Shown here: one piece after another, positions 17,100-28,400 of the stretch
How positions within the stretch are numbered: the first letter of the stretch is position 1
Layout of the letters: every line of letters begins with the position of its first letter
From: Baffinella frigidus
Lineage: Eukaryota > Cryptophyceae > Cryptomonadales > Baffinellaceae
Reading direction: 5' to 3'
DNA: 44,183 bases
Assembly (NCBI GenBank): GCA_026770585.1
Contig: MU646611.1
Coordinates: 151,884 to 196,066 of the forward strand
Notes under the pieces: model-generated
The model's database searches: none
The model's input: the letters and a program-made list of their open reading frames with translations, nothing else
What the model was told of the DNA's origin: nothing
Made by a program: the position numbers and the translations under genes

Positions 17100-18419
17100 T
17101 CAAAGTGGACGTTTCGTGGCTACGATGAAGGCATTCGCGGGCGAAAGCACCTCCTGGTCGACGACGAGATCGACCGTGCCTTTCTCCCCCAGCTCGCTTT
17201 CGCACAGGTTCTTGAGGGTTTGCACCAGCACCTGGTACGGTTTGACTCCCCGCGCGCGCGCTGCCTGCATGATGCTCCCCCGAATCGACCCCTTGAGACA
17301 GCAGGGGCAGAGCGCGAGGCCATCAAGCCGCGGAGTGCAGGCGAAAATGTCGATCAGTCGGGGCGAGAGAGCTCCGCACAAGTGCGTCCCGATCACGATG
17401 GCCGCGCTGGCGTCCCCAGCGGCTTCGGCGAGAATGTCGGAGGCGTCGGGAGAGAACACGTCGAAGCATCTGAAGTCGAGGTTGGGGATCGCGGCCACGT
17501 GCTCCAAGCCCATCTCGCCGTTGCAGTCGAACATTGTGACCTTTGCCGCTGGGAGCATGAGCGCTAGGAGCGACGCCGTCATCCCCTTTCCGGAACACAT
17601 GTCGAGGATGGTGAGGCCACGCCCGTCTTCGCACACGTGACCGAGCGCCGATAGAATTCCGCGCACCTGCGCAGCCATCGCGCAGGCTTCCGTGATCTCC
17701 TTGTGCCCATTCTTCATCGCCAGGAGCCTCCGCAGCGCGTCGCTTGCCAGCATGGGCGCCAGAAGCGGGCCTGCGAGGAACTTCGATAGGTACGGCGACT
17801 TTCCCGCGTGCGCCTGGAGGCGGGCGATCTGCGTCGCGGCCGGAACCGTACTCCGCGTCTCCTCCTTCGCCTCCGCCCCACCCTCTTCTCTGCCGCGCGC
17901 GCCGCCCGCATCCTCCGCCGCGCGCGTGCCCTTGGCCGCGGTGTTGTGGCGCTGCGCGACGCCCCACACGGGCTCCCTCCCTCTCGTGCAGAGCCACCAC
18001 TCGCCGAGCAAGGCGCGCACCTCCCCGCGTGAGGGGTGCGTGCCACGGTCGCACTCGCCGGGGTCCTTCTTGCAGTGCCGCCTGAGCGGGGAGCCGAGCG
18101 CCGCGTTGACCGCGCCGCCGCACGCGCCCGTGATGTGCAGCTTGGTGCCGCCGCAGTTGCACTCCTGCCCAACTTCCCAGCGCAGGTGCTCGAAGCACAC
18201 GAGCTCCGTGGCATCTTGGTTGTCGATTGTATCCTGCAGCTCTGTGAGTCGGCTCGTCGCAATGATCTTCCACGCAGCGACGAGCAGCGCCTCGTCGTCA
18301 GGCGCCGCGACGCTGAAAAAGGGGAGCGTGCCTTTTTCGCCGCGGTACCGAACCATGATCCTCACTTTCTTGGGAAGAGACCGAGGTGCACGCGCGAGAC
18401 CACGAAATTTGATGGTCAA
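17100..18419 (-). CDS. SAM-dependent methyltransferase, PF13679 (Methyltransf_32)-like
   Basis: An intronless 439-codon ORF with ATG at 18417-18419 and TGA at 17100-17102. The C-terminal half shows a class I SAM fold: motif I LTILDMCSGKGMTASLLALM (about residues 269-288), an acidic residue after the next strand in TMFDCN (295-300), then IVIGTHLCGALS (341-352) and LALCPCCLKG (368-377). The HLCG and PCC pair is typical of Methyltransf_32 and of Trm13-type tRNA methylases; I cannot say which substrate. The N-terminal half (1-200) is specific, with a Cys-rich ECNCGGTKLHITGACGG patch (86-102), possibly metal-binding, and a charged low-complexity linker (160-190). Its 5' end faces the TPR gene 625 bp away. 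The strong plus-strand shadow frame (17692-18846) is a GC artefact. The frame is intact. Confidence 0.78.
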   Translation of the reverse strand: MTIKFRGLARAPRSLPKKVRIMVRYRGEKGTLPFFSVAAPDDEALLVAAWKIIATSRLTELQDTIDNQDATELVCFEHLRWEVGQECNCGGTKLHITGACGGAVNAALGSPLRRHCKKDPGECDRGTHPSRGEVRALLGEWWLCTRGREPVWGVAQRHNTAAKGTRAAEDAGGARGREEGGAEAKEETRSTVPAATQIARLQAHAGKSPYLSKFLAGPLLAPMLASDALRRLLAMKNGHKEITEACAMAAQVRGILSALGHVCEDGRGLTILDMCSGKGMTASLLALMLPAAKVTMFDCNGEMGLEHVAAIPNLDFRCFDVFSPDASDILAEAAGDASAAIVIGTHLCGALSPRLIDIFACTPRLDGLALCPCCLKGSIRGSIMQAARARGVKPYQVLVQTLKNLCESELGEKGTVDLVVDQEVLSPANAFIVATKRPL

Positions 18420-19044
18420 GTCTCTTCCCTCTCAAACCCTCCCCTGGCTGCCGCCCAAGCTGGACTGCCAAGCGATTCGGGGCGCTACCCGCCCAAGGGC
18501 GGCGTGGAGGTGGGGCCCAGCCAGAAAGTGGTGCGACGTCGGTGCGACACCAGGATTTTTATCTCAGAAAACGAGTTCTTCCCCGATTGACTTTACAAGT
18601 GATTTTACCGCGGCCGAACATTCTCTCTTCGGACCGATTGACTTTCGATTGCGGGTTTTACGTTTCTCGGGCACTTGTACAAGATGTCGCCCGAAATCGG
18701 GCAGCCTGCGGCGCAAAAAGCCAGATACAAACACTCGCAAAGTCAATCGGGAAGAAATGGTTTCTTCCCGAGTTGGCAGCTGTAGAACCGCTCCCAACTC
18801 GGGAAGAAACCAAGGGATTGAACCTATGAAGAAACCATTAGTCTAAAACTCGTTTTCTTAAGTCAATTCCCCTACAAAACTTATTCTTTACTCTCCGCAT
18901 AAGTTGACAAATTTGTAGAGGAATTGACTTAAGAAAACGAGTTTTAAAACTCGTTTTCTGAGATAAATTTCGGGGAACTCCCTCACAACCAGTGCAAGAG
19001 GACCGACGAGGCCGTTCCCCTCCAAGCCTCGCTGTCCCTCTGGC
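18420..19044. promoter_or_regulatory. Divergent intergenic region (methyltransferase / TPR gene)
   Basis: 625 bp separate the two ATGs. Apart from the element at 18559-18966 there are about 140 bp before the methyltransferase and 78 bp before the TPR-gene ATG. No TATA box stands out. It is inferred to hold both promoters by position only. Confidence 0.4.
18559..18966. mobile_element. Family 3 MITE enlarged by a nested element, 4-bp TSD ATTT
   Basis: The ends TTATCTCAGAAAACGAGTTC / rc match the 150-bp copy at 2837-2986. TSD ATTT at 18555-18558 and 18967-18970. The left arm is split after GAGTTCT by about 260 bp (18580-18842). That insert has its own inverted arms, CCCCGATTGACTTT / AAAGTCAATCGGG, and a hairpin GGTTTCTTCCCGAGTTGG. 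The element fills most of the space between two divergent start codons. Confidence 0.82.
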
Positions 19045-20491
19045 ATGGCAGACGCTCCCACCTCTCCGGTGGTGGGATCCAGGACCCAGGGAGGTTCCGC
19101 GCGTTCGGTGTCGAGCAGGCCTTCGGGTACAGAGGAGCAGAACAAGGATCTGGTGGCCGGGGAGAGGTCGTTCCGCCTGGCGGAGGTCTCCGTTGCGCGC
19201 ACCGGGCTCGAGGTGAGGGCCCCGCAGGAGAGCGTGCGAGCTGATGCGCCAGCCCTTGCTGCACCCCTCCGCCGGGAAGCGTCAGGATGGCAAAGAACCA
19301 TTTCTTTCCCTCATAATGTCGTCTCACCCTCGTTAAAACTCATCTCTTGTTCTCTTGGCAGATCGCTGAATGGCAAGACGCGCTTCCGGAAGCGCGGAAA
19401 CACCTCAAGAATGCGCGCGTTTCCTTCACGGTTTCCCCCAGCACAACCTCCTTGAAGCTCCCTTTTGGAAGCCTCCCTAGCCCGCTCTCCTAGCTGTGTT
19501 TGAAAAGAACAACATGTGTGCGTCGCGAGGCAGCTTTTGTGCTTTGCTGCAAACACAGCCATCACGCTGGAAGGCCTGGCTGGGCGTGAACGAGGAGGGC
19601 TGCGGATGATAAATGATGGAACTGGCAGATTGAAGCAGCCAGGGTCGAAATTAAAAACCGCCGATTGAGTGGTGGTCGCGCGGTTGGGGGGATCTCTACA
19701 GCTGTAGCTCCTGCCTTGAGGCCGTGGAGGGCACATGACCGATGGATGACTTTCGCACGGACGTGGTTTGTTGACAGCGATCAACCGCCAACAATCTGCG
19801 CCTGCGTTCGAGCAGGTGGCAGGCGTGCTCACGGAGCGCAAGCCCAGCATGGCGGAGCTTGCTCGCCGCATCGCGGAGGCGGAGGAGGTCCAGCTCTGCC
19901 TCGGTTTTATTCTGACTAACGGCTTTCTATTCGCCCTTTTGCACTGAATTCCTTCTTTTAAATACTTTTAAGGACGAGCCAGAATAAAACTCAGGCAGAG
20001 CTAGGAGGTGCATGGCGGAGCTTGCTCGCTGCATCGCAAAGGCGGAGGAGGTCAATGCGCCCCCACACATACTATTCCCGCGAGCACTGTTAATTAGGAG
20101 GCCTAATTAAATGTACTATGCCCTAGCTAACTTCTCCTATTCAACTCCTATTGAAAAGGACCTGGTTCAGTGATCTTCCGAGATTAAAGGGGAGATGGCC
20201 ACCAGCCCTCAGACGTGAATCAAACCGCGATATGGAGACTTGTGGCACTCCTTAGTCTGGTGATGTCACGGGTTTGGCAACACCGCGAGTTCTCTCTGAC
20301 GCATTCAGAGATCGGAAATCGGCGGCTTGCCGCCAGAGCTGAGCCTCGGACGGTCGACGTTGCCACCGGCGGTGGCCCGCCCATGTTGTGTGGACACGGC
20401 TGGACCTGCACTGGACCTATTGGTATCGTCGATAACATGCACCTACTTGCAGGAGGCGAAATCGCGCATGGCAGAGGGGGACGCCCTCCGG
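19045..20491 (+). CDS. TPR gene exons 1-4 (start, conventional first intron)
   Basis: ATG at 19045 starts MADAPTSPVVGSRTQGGSAR, a Ser/Thr/Gly-rich N-terminus of 56 codons, with donor GTGAGG. Intron 1 (19213-19361) is ordinary, ending in a pyrimidine-rich TTGTTCTCTTGGCAG. Exon 2 is IAEWQDALPEARKHLKNAR. Exon 3 is VAGVLTERKPSMAELARRIA plus EAEE. Exon 4 is EAKSRMAEGDALR. All are phase 0, and together they read as a charged helical region. The intron after exon 3 carries a hairpin element and a copy of the exon end. Confidence 0.68.
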
Positions 20492-23400
20492 GTAAACCCT
20501 ACACCCTAAACCCTAAACCCTAAACCCTACACCCTAAACCCCAAACCCCAAACACTAAACACTAAACAATAAACACTAAACAATAAACACCAAACAATAG
20601 ATCTGACCCCAAACTCCTCACCAGGAGAAGATGAAAGAGTACGGGGACTACATTGGGTTTCTCGCCTCGAGCGAGGCACACCCTCAACCCTAAACTGATG
20701 AAAACCCGAGTGTATTTATCGGACGTGCCCCGTACTAAAGTTGGACACGCTAGTACTCAATTAGGACGCGCCTGAATTTGGTTCAGGTCGTATGGGGACT
20801 ACATCGGGTTTCTTGCCTCGAGCGAGGTACGCCCTACAGCGCCACTGTTAGGGTTTGGGGTTTAGGAAAAGTTTAGGGTTTAGGGTTTCTCGCGTCGAGC
20901 AAGGTAAACCCTTAACTCTGACCTCTTCTTACACCCTAAACCCTAAGCCCTAAACCCTGAACTCTAAACCCTGAACCCTAAACCCTACACCCTACACCCG
21001 AAACCCTGAACCCTCAACCCTCAACCCTAAAACATCAACCCTATACCCTAAACCCTAAACCCTAAACCCTAAACCCTAAACCCTAAACTCTGAACCCTGA
21101 ACCAGGAGGGCTGGCTGCTCCGTCGGGAGGTGTACGGCCAGGGCTCTGACGAGGTCCACTACACCCTAAACCCCAAACCCTCAACCCTACACCCTACACC
21201 CTAAACCCGGGTTTTTCGCGTCGAGCGATGCGGGCTGGCTCATCCGGAGGGAGGTCTGACGAGGTGCTAAGCCCTATCATCGTATCATCATATCTCCACC
21301 TAGACCCTAAACCCTAAACCCTAAAACCTCGACCCTACACCCTAAACCCTAAAACCGGCCAGGGCTCTGACGAGGTCCGTCTCTGTCCCACTTGTTTTGG
21401 GCTCACGAAATTGGTGAAACTACTCCAGAATCTGCGTCAGTTAGCCTCAGTCTATTTGGGCTCACCAATTTGGCGATCCCAGGCTCTTTCCCGCTCTGAA
21501 GTTGACGGGTGTGTACCGCACACCCAGCATGTCAACTTGAGAATAGTCGGTCAACGAATATTAGGGAGTGTGCGGACTGGATCGGGTTTCTCGTGTCGAG
21601 CAAGGAGGGCTGGCTTAATCCGGGAACAAGTATTTTTCTTCTAAACGCTTGCAATGAAAATTACTACACAACGGGTCACGTCCGAAGCAATCATGTAGTA
21701 ATTTTCGTGCATATTTTTTAAAAGAAAAATACTTGTTCCCGGATGAGGCTGTTCAGGAGGCCAGGGCTCTGACGAGGTGCAACGTCAGAGCCGGGCCTCT
21801 CACCTCCTCCTATGCTGGGCAGGTTGAGGTGCATATCGGAGAGATGGTCGAAGTGATCAACGCCACCGCCGTGCATCTAACTGCCCAGATGTCCCCGAGT
21901 GGCGCGGACGTCTCGGCACACCACGCGTGGTTCCTCCCCTAAACCCTAAACCCTAAACCCTAAACCCTAAACCCTAAACCCTGCACCCTAAACCCTAAAC
22001 CCTAAACCCTAAACCCTAAACCCTGCACCCTGAACCCTACCAACGCCACAACCGTAACCCTAAACCCCCATCCCTCAACCAGGTTCCTCCTGCAGCGTGC
22101 GGACCTGCTCACCCAAACGGGCGCCGACGTCTGGAAGGTGCGTTCAACAGGCGAATAGACGGACACCGCCCCCATATTTGGATTTTCTTGTCAGCAAAAG
22201 GCCGTTTAATATCATTTGTAAACGAAGCGATGCGGTATCGCAACGGTTCGTCTCTGCACACCTCCTCCCCCAAACGGGCGCCGACGTGTGGAAGGTCTAG
22301 CTCTGCCCGAGTTTGATTCTGGCTCGTCCTTAGTAGCCCCTGTAATGTCAAGTGACACCTGCAATGTGTAACCCCTGTAATTTCGAGTAACCCCTGTCCA
22401 CTTAGCAGCCTCCGCGGTCTCCACGGGTGCAGTCCATCTAAACGATTCGTAGTAGAATCTTATCCATTGCTATGGATTCCAACCGGAATTTCCCCCGAGG
22501 ATCCGGGGGAAAACATCTTCGGTCGCTGCTAAGTGGAATGTACCCCACAGGATGGTGCACGGCGCGGCCGCAACCCTCAGCAACCTCGGGTCTTTTGGCG
22601 GGAAATGTAGCGCAATTTTGGCGGGAAACGTAGGGCTATTTCGGCGGGATTCCCGTACCCCCCAAACCCTCGCCCAAACCCCCGCAGAACGGCGCACGTC
22701 GCGGCCTGCTCCGCGCTGCAACCCTGAGCAACCTTGGGGTGCCCCCAACCCCTAAACCCAAACCCAACCCCTGCAGGACGGGACACGGCGGGGCTGATTC
22801 CGCGCCGCACTCCGGGTTGATACTCCGGGTTGATCCGTATTCAAATCCGGGTTGATCCGTAATAATTCTCCGGGTTGATCCGTAATAATACTCTGGGTTG
22901 ATCCGTATTAATACTCCGGGTTGATCCGTAATTAACGCAGTTTCCCGACTGTCCCGTGAACCTTCTCATTTCCAGGACGGCGCTCGGCGTGGCCTGCTCC
23001 GCGCCGCAACCCTCAGCAACCTCGGCTGCTTCCTCATCAAGGCACCCCCCCTGACCCTCAACCCTCAACCCTCCACCCTCCACCCTCCACCCTCAACCCT
23101 CAACCCTCAACCCTGCACCCTCCACCCTCCACCCTCAAACCTCCACCCTCCACCCTCCACCCTCCACCCTCCGAAACCCCAAACGCGGACAGCGGACGCG
23201 TGCCTGTAGAGTTGTTTCGCAGAGGAGAACAGGGATCCGTGCGGCCTATGATGTACTTCTAGTGGACGTGTCTACGTCACTCCGGTCGTCCTACACGGAA
23301 CTGTATCCTCAGATGCTCCGCGGCGCAACCCTGCGCAACCTTGGGTGCTTCCTCTTGAAGGCACCCCCCCCCGACAACCCTCAACCCTAACCGCTAACCC

Positions 23401-25412
23401 CTAAGCCCTAAACCCTACACCCTGCACAATGCACACCGCACCCTCAGCCTAACCCCTCCACCCTCCACCCTCCACCCTCCACCCTCCACCCTCCACCCTA
23501 ACCCCCAACCCCCAACCCCCAACCCCGCCACCAGCGCAACCGCCTCCTCCCGGTGCGCGCATCCCTAGAGGCCGCGCTCGCCCTAGCTGCTATCCCTTAA
23601 GTGACGAGTAGGCTCATACCCCCTACCGTAGGGCCCTAGGACCTGCCTAGGACCTCTCTCGAGGCCGCGCTCGCCCTAGAGCTTCTCTTTACGCCCAAAA
23701 GCCATTGACAATGTTGATAGAATTATACGCCCTTAACAAACACATCATATGGTCGCCGTCCTGACGCATGCGTGGGGGGCACGCCAGGCCAGAAACGACA
23801 TGTTCATGTACGCGTCCATGTACGAGTAACGTTGATTCTCACCCGGGAAACATGCCACAAGTCTAGGAGTTGGCGGGGTTGCTGGGCGCGATAATGCTAA
23901 CCCCTCCAACCTTCACCAGCGCAACCGTCTCCTCCCGGCGCTCGCCTCCCTCGAGTCCGCGCTCGCCCTAGAGGTTTCAACCCTAAACCCTGAACCCTAA
24001 TCCCGAAACCCGAAACCCGAAACCCTAAGCCCTAAACCCTCAACCCTAAACCCTCAACCCTAAACCCTAAACACCAAACCCTAAACCCTAACCCTTAAAC
24101 CCGCAACCCTAAACCTTAAACCCCAAACTCTCAACCCGCAACCCGGAACCCTAAACCCGAAACCCGAAACAGCTGACCCTCCCCTCGGTGTCCGACCCCG
24201 CCGCGACGCACCTCAACCTCTGCGGGGTGCGAACCCCTAAACCCGAAACCCTAAACCCGAAACCCCAAACGCTAAGCCCTAAGCCCTAAACCCTAAACCC
24301 TAAACCCTAAACCCTAAACCCTAAACCCTAAACCCTAAACACTAAACCTCAAACTCTAAGCCCTGAACCCTAAACCCAACCCTGAACCCACCCCTGAACC
24401 CTAAACCCTAAACCCAACCCTAAACCCTAAACTTTAAACCTTGAACCCTAAACCCTAAACTCTTAACCTTGGACCCTAACCCATAAAACCTAACCCCTAA
24501 ACCCAACCCCAAACCATAAAATCTAAACCCCAAACCCTGACTCCTAAACCCCAAACCCTAAACCCAACACCCCACACCCTAAACCCTAAACCCTAAACCC
24601 CAAACCCTAAACCCCAAACCTCAAACCCCAAACCCTAACCCCTGAACCCTAAACAAGGTTCTCTCGCGCCTCGGACGGCACCACCGCGCGCTGCAGGCAC
24701 CCCCCTAAACCAAACACCCTACACCCGAATCCTCAGTAGTAACCCAAACACCCTACACCCGAATCCTCAGTAGTAACCCAAACACCCTACACCCGAAACC
24801 TCAGTAGTGAGGCCCTCTCCAGCGAGGGACGTGAGTGGCCCGCTGGCGTTAGCTTTGAAGCAGGCTGACGAATACTAGGTGGGAGAGAACTCCAGATCTT
24901 TGTAGTACCAAAACTCCCGCAGAGGGTCTTAGAATGTGGTCATGCTGACCAAACTGAGGTGCCGCCAACGATGCAGTGGTCAGTTTCGAGGTCAAGACTA
25001 AAGGTTAAACCCCAAACCCTAAAACTTAAACAGTTTAAAACCTTAAACCCCAAACCCTAAAACATGTCAAACCTTAAACCCCAAACCCTAAAACTTAAAC
25101 CCGGCTAAACCTTAAACCCCAAACCCTCAAACCCAAACATCCCGTATCCACCGCCTCCAGCCTCCTAGAATCCCATCTCGTCGGGTAGCTCCCTTTGGGA
25201 ACGCCACTTTTGGCGTTCAACTATGCCAAAAGTGAAAAATATCCTTATTCCTAAATAAATTAATTCATTCCAATGAATTGACCTTGATTCATTCCGATGA
25301 ATTGACGTTTGACGACCCCAAACAGCACGCAACCGCCGCATCTAACCTCCTCGAATCGCGTCTCGTCGATCTTGACGCGAAGCGGAAAGTCGCGCATGCT
25401 GCCGTGGTGACC

Positions 25413-25444
<32 letters not shown>

Positions 25445-28400
25445 ACCCTAAACCCTAAGCACTTACCCTAAACTCTAAACTCCAACCCCTAAACTCTCAA
25501 CCCCCAACCCTAAAAACCCAACCTTAAACCCCTAACCCTAAACGCCCAACCCTAAACCCCTAACCCTAAACCCCAACCCTGAACCCCTAACCCTAAACCC
25601 CTAACCCTTAACCCCCAACCCTAAACCCCAACCCTAAACCCCCAACCCTACCCCCCAAACCATAAACCCCCAACCATAAACCATAAACCCTAAACCGTAA
25701 ATCCCGAACCCTAAATCCTAACCCTAACCCCTTAACCCTAAACCCCAGCCCCTCATCCATCAACCCAAACCCTAAACCCTAACTCCTAACCCCTAACCCC
25801 TAACCCCTAACCCCCAACCCCCAACCCCTAACCCTTAACTCCTTACCCCCCAACCCCCTAAACCCCACCCCCTAACCCGAAACCCCAAACCCTAAACCAG
25901 GGGGCGGCTAGGAAGGCGCCGCTTGTCCCGGCGCGGTTCCCCCCAAACCCTAAACCCTAAACCCTCAATCCCAAACCCCAAACCCCAAACCCTGAACCCT
26001 AAACCCTAAACCCCAAACCCCAAACCCCACACCTCAGACCCTAAACCCTAAACCCCAAACTCTGAACCCCAAACCCTCAACCCTAAATCCTAAACCCTAA
26101 ACCCTGAACCCTACACCCTAAACCTGAAACTCTAAACCCTCAACCCTCAACCCTCAACCCTCAACCCTAAACCCTAAACCCTAAACCCTAAACCCTAAAC
26201 CCTAACCCCTAAACCCTAAACCCCAAACCCAAACCCTAAACCCAAAACCCTAAACCAGGGTGGCCACGCCAGCGACGGCGCGCAGCAGCTCCTCTGCGCA
26301 GTTGGCCGCGAGCCAGGCGCGTCCCAAATCGACTGCGTCTTTCTAATTTCCCTGGTACAAAGCGGACGGAATTCGTCCGCGGATTAGCACTGATTAGACC
26401 CAAACCGAGTTAGCCCACGGTTGATTTGAGATGCTGGGTATCGTTGCGTGGTGAGTGGGGGACCCACGGCGGCGACCGCGCGCTGCAGCACCCTACACCC
26501 TCAACCCTCAACCCTAAACCCTAAACCCTAAACCCTAAACCCTGAACCTCATACCCTAAACCCTAAACCCTAAACCCTAAACCCTAAACCCTGCACCTGC
26601 AGTTGGCCGCGAGCCAGGCGCGTCCCTGTTGCCAACCACACTTAACCGAAGGGCATGCATGGCATACATTGGTAGCCCGCGTCTTTCTAATTTCCCTGGT
26701 ACAAAGCGGACGGAATTCGTCCGCGGATTAGTACTGATTAGACCCAAACCGAGTTAGCCCACGGTTGATTTGAGGTCGTCTCGGCGCGCGTGCCCATACC
26801 GCTCAGTCAAACGTCGGATTGTTGGACGCAGGAGCTGGGGAGAAGGCGGAGAGAGTGAGGGCTCATAACTTTCGGATGTGCTAGGGTTCGATAGACGTTT
26901 CTAGCTGACCCATCCACGCAGGAGTAGAGAGGGTGGTGAACGAACGTGCTGCGGGGGTCGACGGACGAATGTGCTGATGGTGTGTCACATTAATGAAAAG
27001 CACCTTCCACATTAAAAGCGTTTTTAAGTCAATTCGCCTTGAAAATTATCAACTTATGGAAAAAAATATCCAAGTTTTTCATAAGTTGACAATTTTCAGG
27101 GGGGAATTGACTTAAAAACGCTTTTAATGTGGAAGGTGCTTTCCATGAACATGACTGAATTGGACGAACATGAGATGGCGGAGAAGCAGGCGAAGCGGGC
27201 GGAGCGGGTGGCGCGGGATGTTGACGCATAACGCCGTTCCATGTTACTCACTCTCACAGGGTTACTTACCGTCCTGGCGAAAACATCGTTCGGCTCAGTC
27301 AACAGTCGGAGTTTATCCGGGGAAACCTATTTTTCTTTCGTTTGATGGCAATCAAAATTACTACACAGATTCTTTTATATTACTAATAAGAACGAATTGT
27401 GTAGTAATTTTCGTTGCCATCAAATGAAAGAAAAATAGGTTTTCCCGGATAAGAGTGTTGGACGAACAGGAGATGGCGGAGATGGCCGAGCGGGTGGAGC
27501 GGGTGGCGCGGGTGGCGCGGGTGGCGCGGGATGTTGACGCATGAGGCCTGTCCATGTTACTCACTCTCACAGGTTGACTTACCGTCCTGGCGAAAACATC
27601 GTTTGGCTCAGTCAACAGTCGGAGTGTTGGACGAACAGGAGATGGCGGAGATGGCCGAGCGGGAGGCGATTGTTGCGCGGGCGGCGGCGGCTGGGGATGT
27701 GGAGGGGTTGGAGAGGGCTCGCGCGGAGGTCGACGCTGCCATCCGCCTCGACCTCCAGAGGTGCCCCCCCTCCTCTAGATATCACCTCCCGAAGGATGAC
27801 CTCCCAAAGGGGCCCCCCTTCCTCTAGATATGACTCAGTCTGTTTGGGCGAAGCGATTTGGTGAGCCCGGGTTCTTTGGAGCGGGAAAGTTGACGGGGTT
27901 GTGGACGCTGCCATCCGCCTCGACGTCCAAAGGTGTCCACAACCCGACCTCGGGCAGACCGGCCGAAGCTGATTTGCCCTGGATGTCCGCGCTCATACGT
28001 TTTGTAAGAGCTCGTACCCTCTCAGCAGCGGTCGAAGTCCTTTTCGCCTTAAAATCAAGGCGAAATTCCGGTTGGAATCAAGGGTGATGGATAGGATTCT
28101 AGTACAAATTGTTTAGATGGACTGTATTCGTGAAGCCCCCGATGGCTGCTAAGTGGTTTGATTAGTTTGGCGGTGTAATGCACACCCACTTTTTTCTGAG
28201 ATGGGTTAGGTGGTGGGGCTGACGCGCAACGTTGCAGGTTCGCGGCCGCGACGTTCAACTTGGGATATTCAAAGCTGACAGCTGACGCGAAACGGCGCGA
28301 TTCCACACGCGATTACTACACAATAATGATCATACTAGATATCGCGTACTTATCCCGCGAAACAGCGCCTTTCTGCGGTCGTGACACCATGAAACGTTGC

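Larger units (their letters stand above)
20485..26600 (+). repeat. Telomere-like CCCTAAA intron filler
   Basis: Main blocks: 20492-20600, 20930-21105, 21160-21210, 21300-21350, 21938-22080, 23045-23170, 23375-23530, 23978-24172, 24227-24657, 25000-25135, 25407-25900, 25940-26258, 26490-26595. Units vary (CCCTAAA, CCCTCAA, CCCTACA, CCCGAAA, CCCCAAA, CCCTCCA), and each block tends to be dominated by one variant, suggesting local tandem expansion. Many blocks begin directly at a donor and end at an acceptor CCAG. Confidence 0.85.

Noticed and set aside
17692-18846. 384-codon plus-strand ORF and other frames opposite the methyltransferase
   Set aside because: High GC keeps antisense frames open. 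The minus frame carries recognisable SAM-binding motifs; the others are Arg/Ala/Pro noise.
20485-26600. Subtelomeric satellite with no genes
   Set aside because: Exons with matching phases and TPR-like motifs are embedded between the repeat blocks, each starting at an AG and ending at GT or GC.
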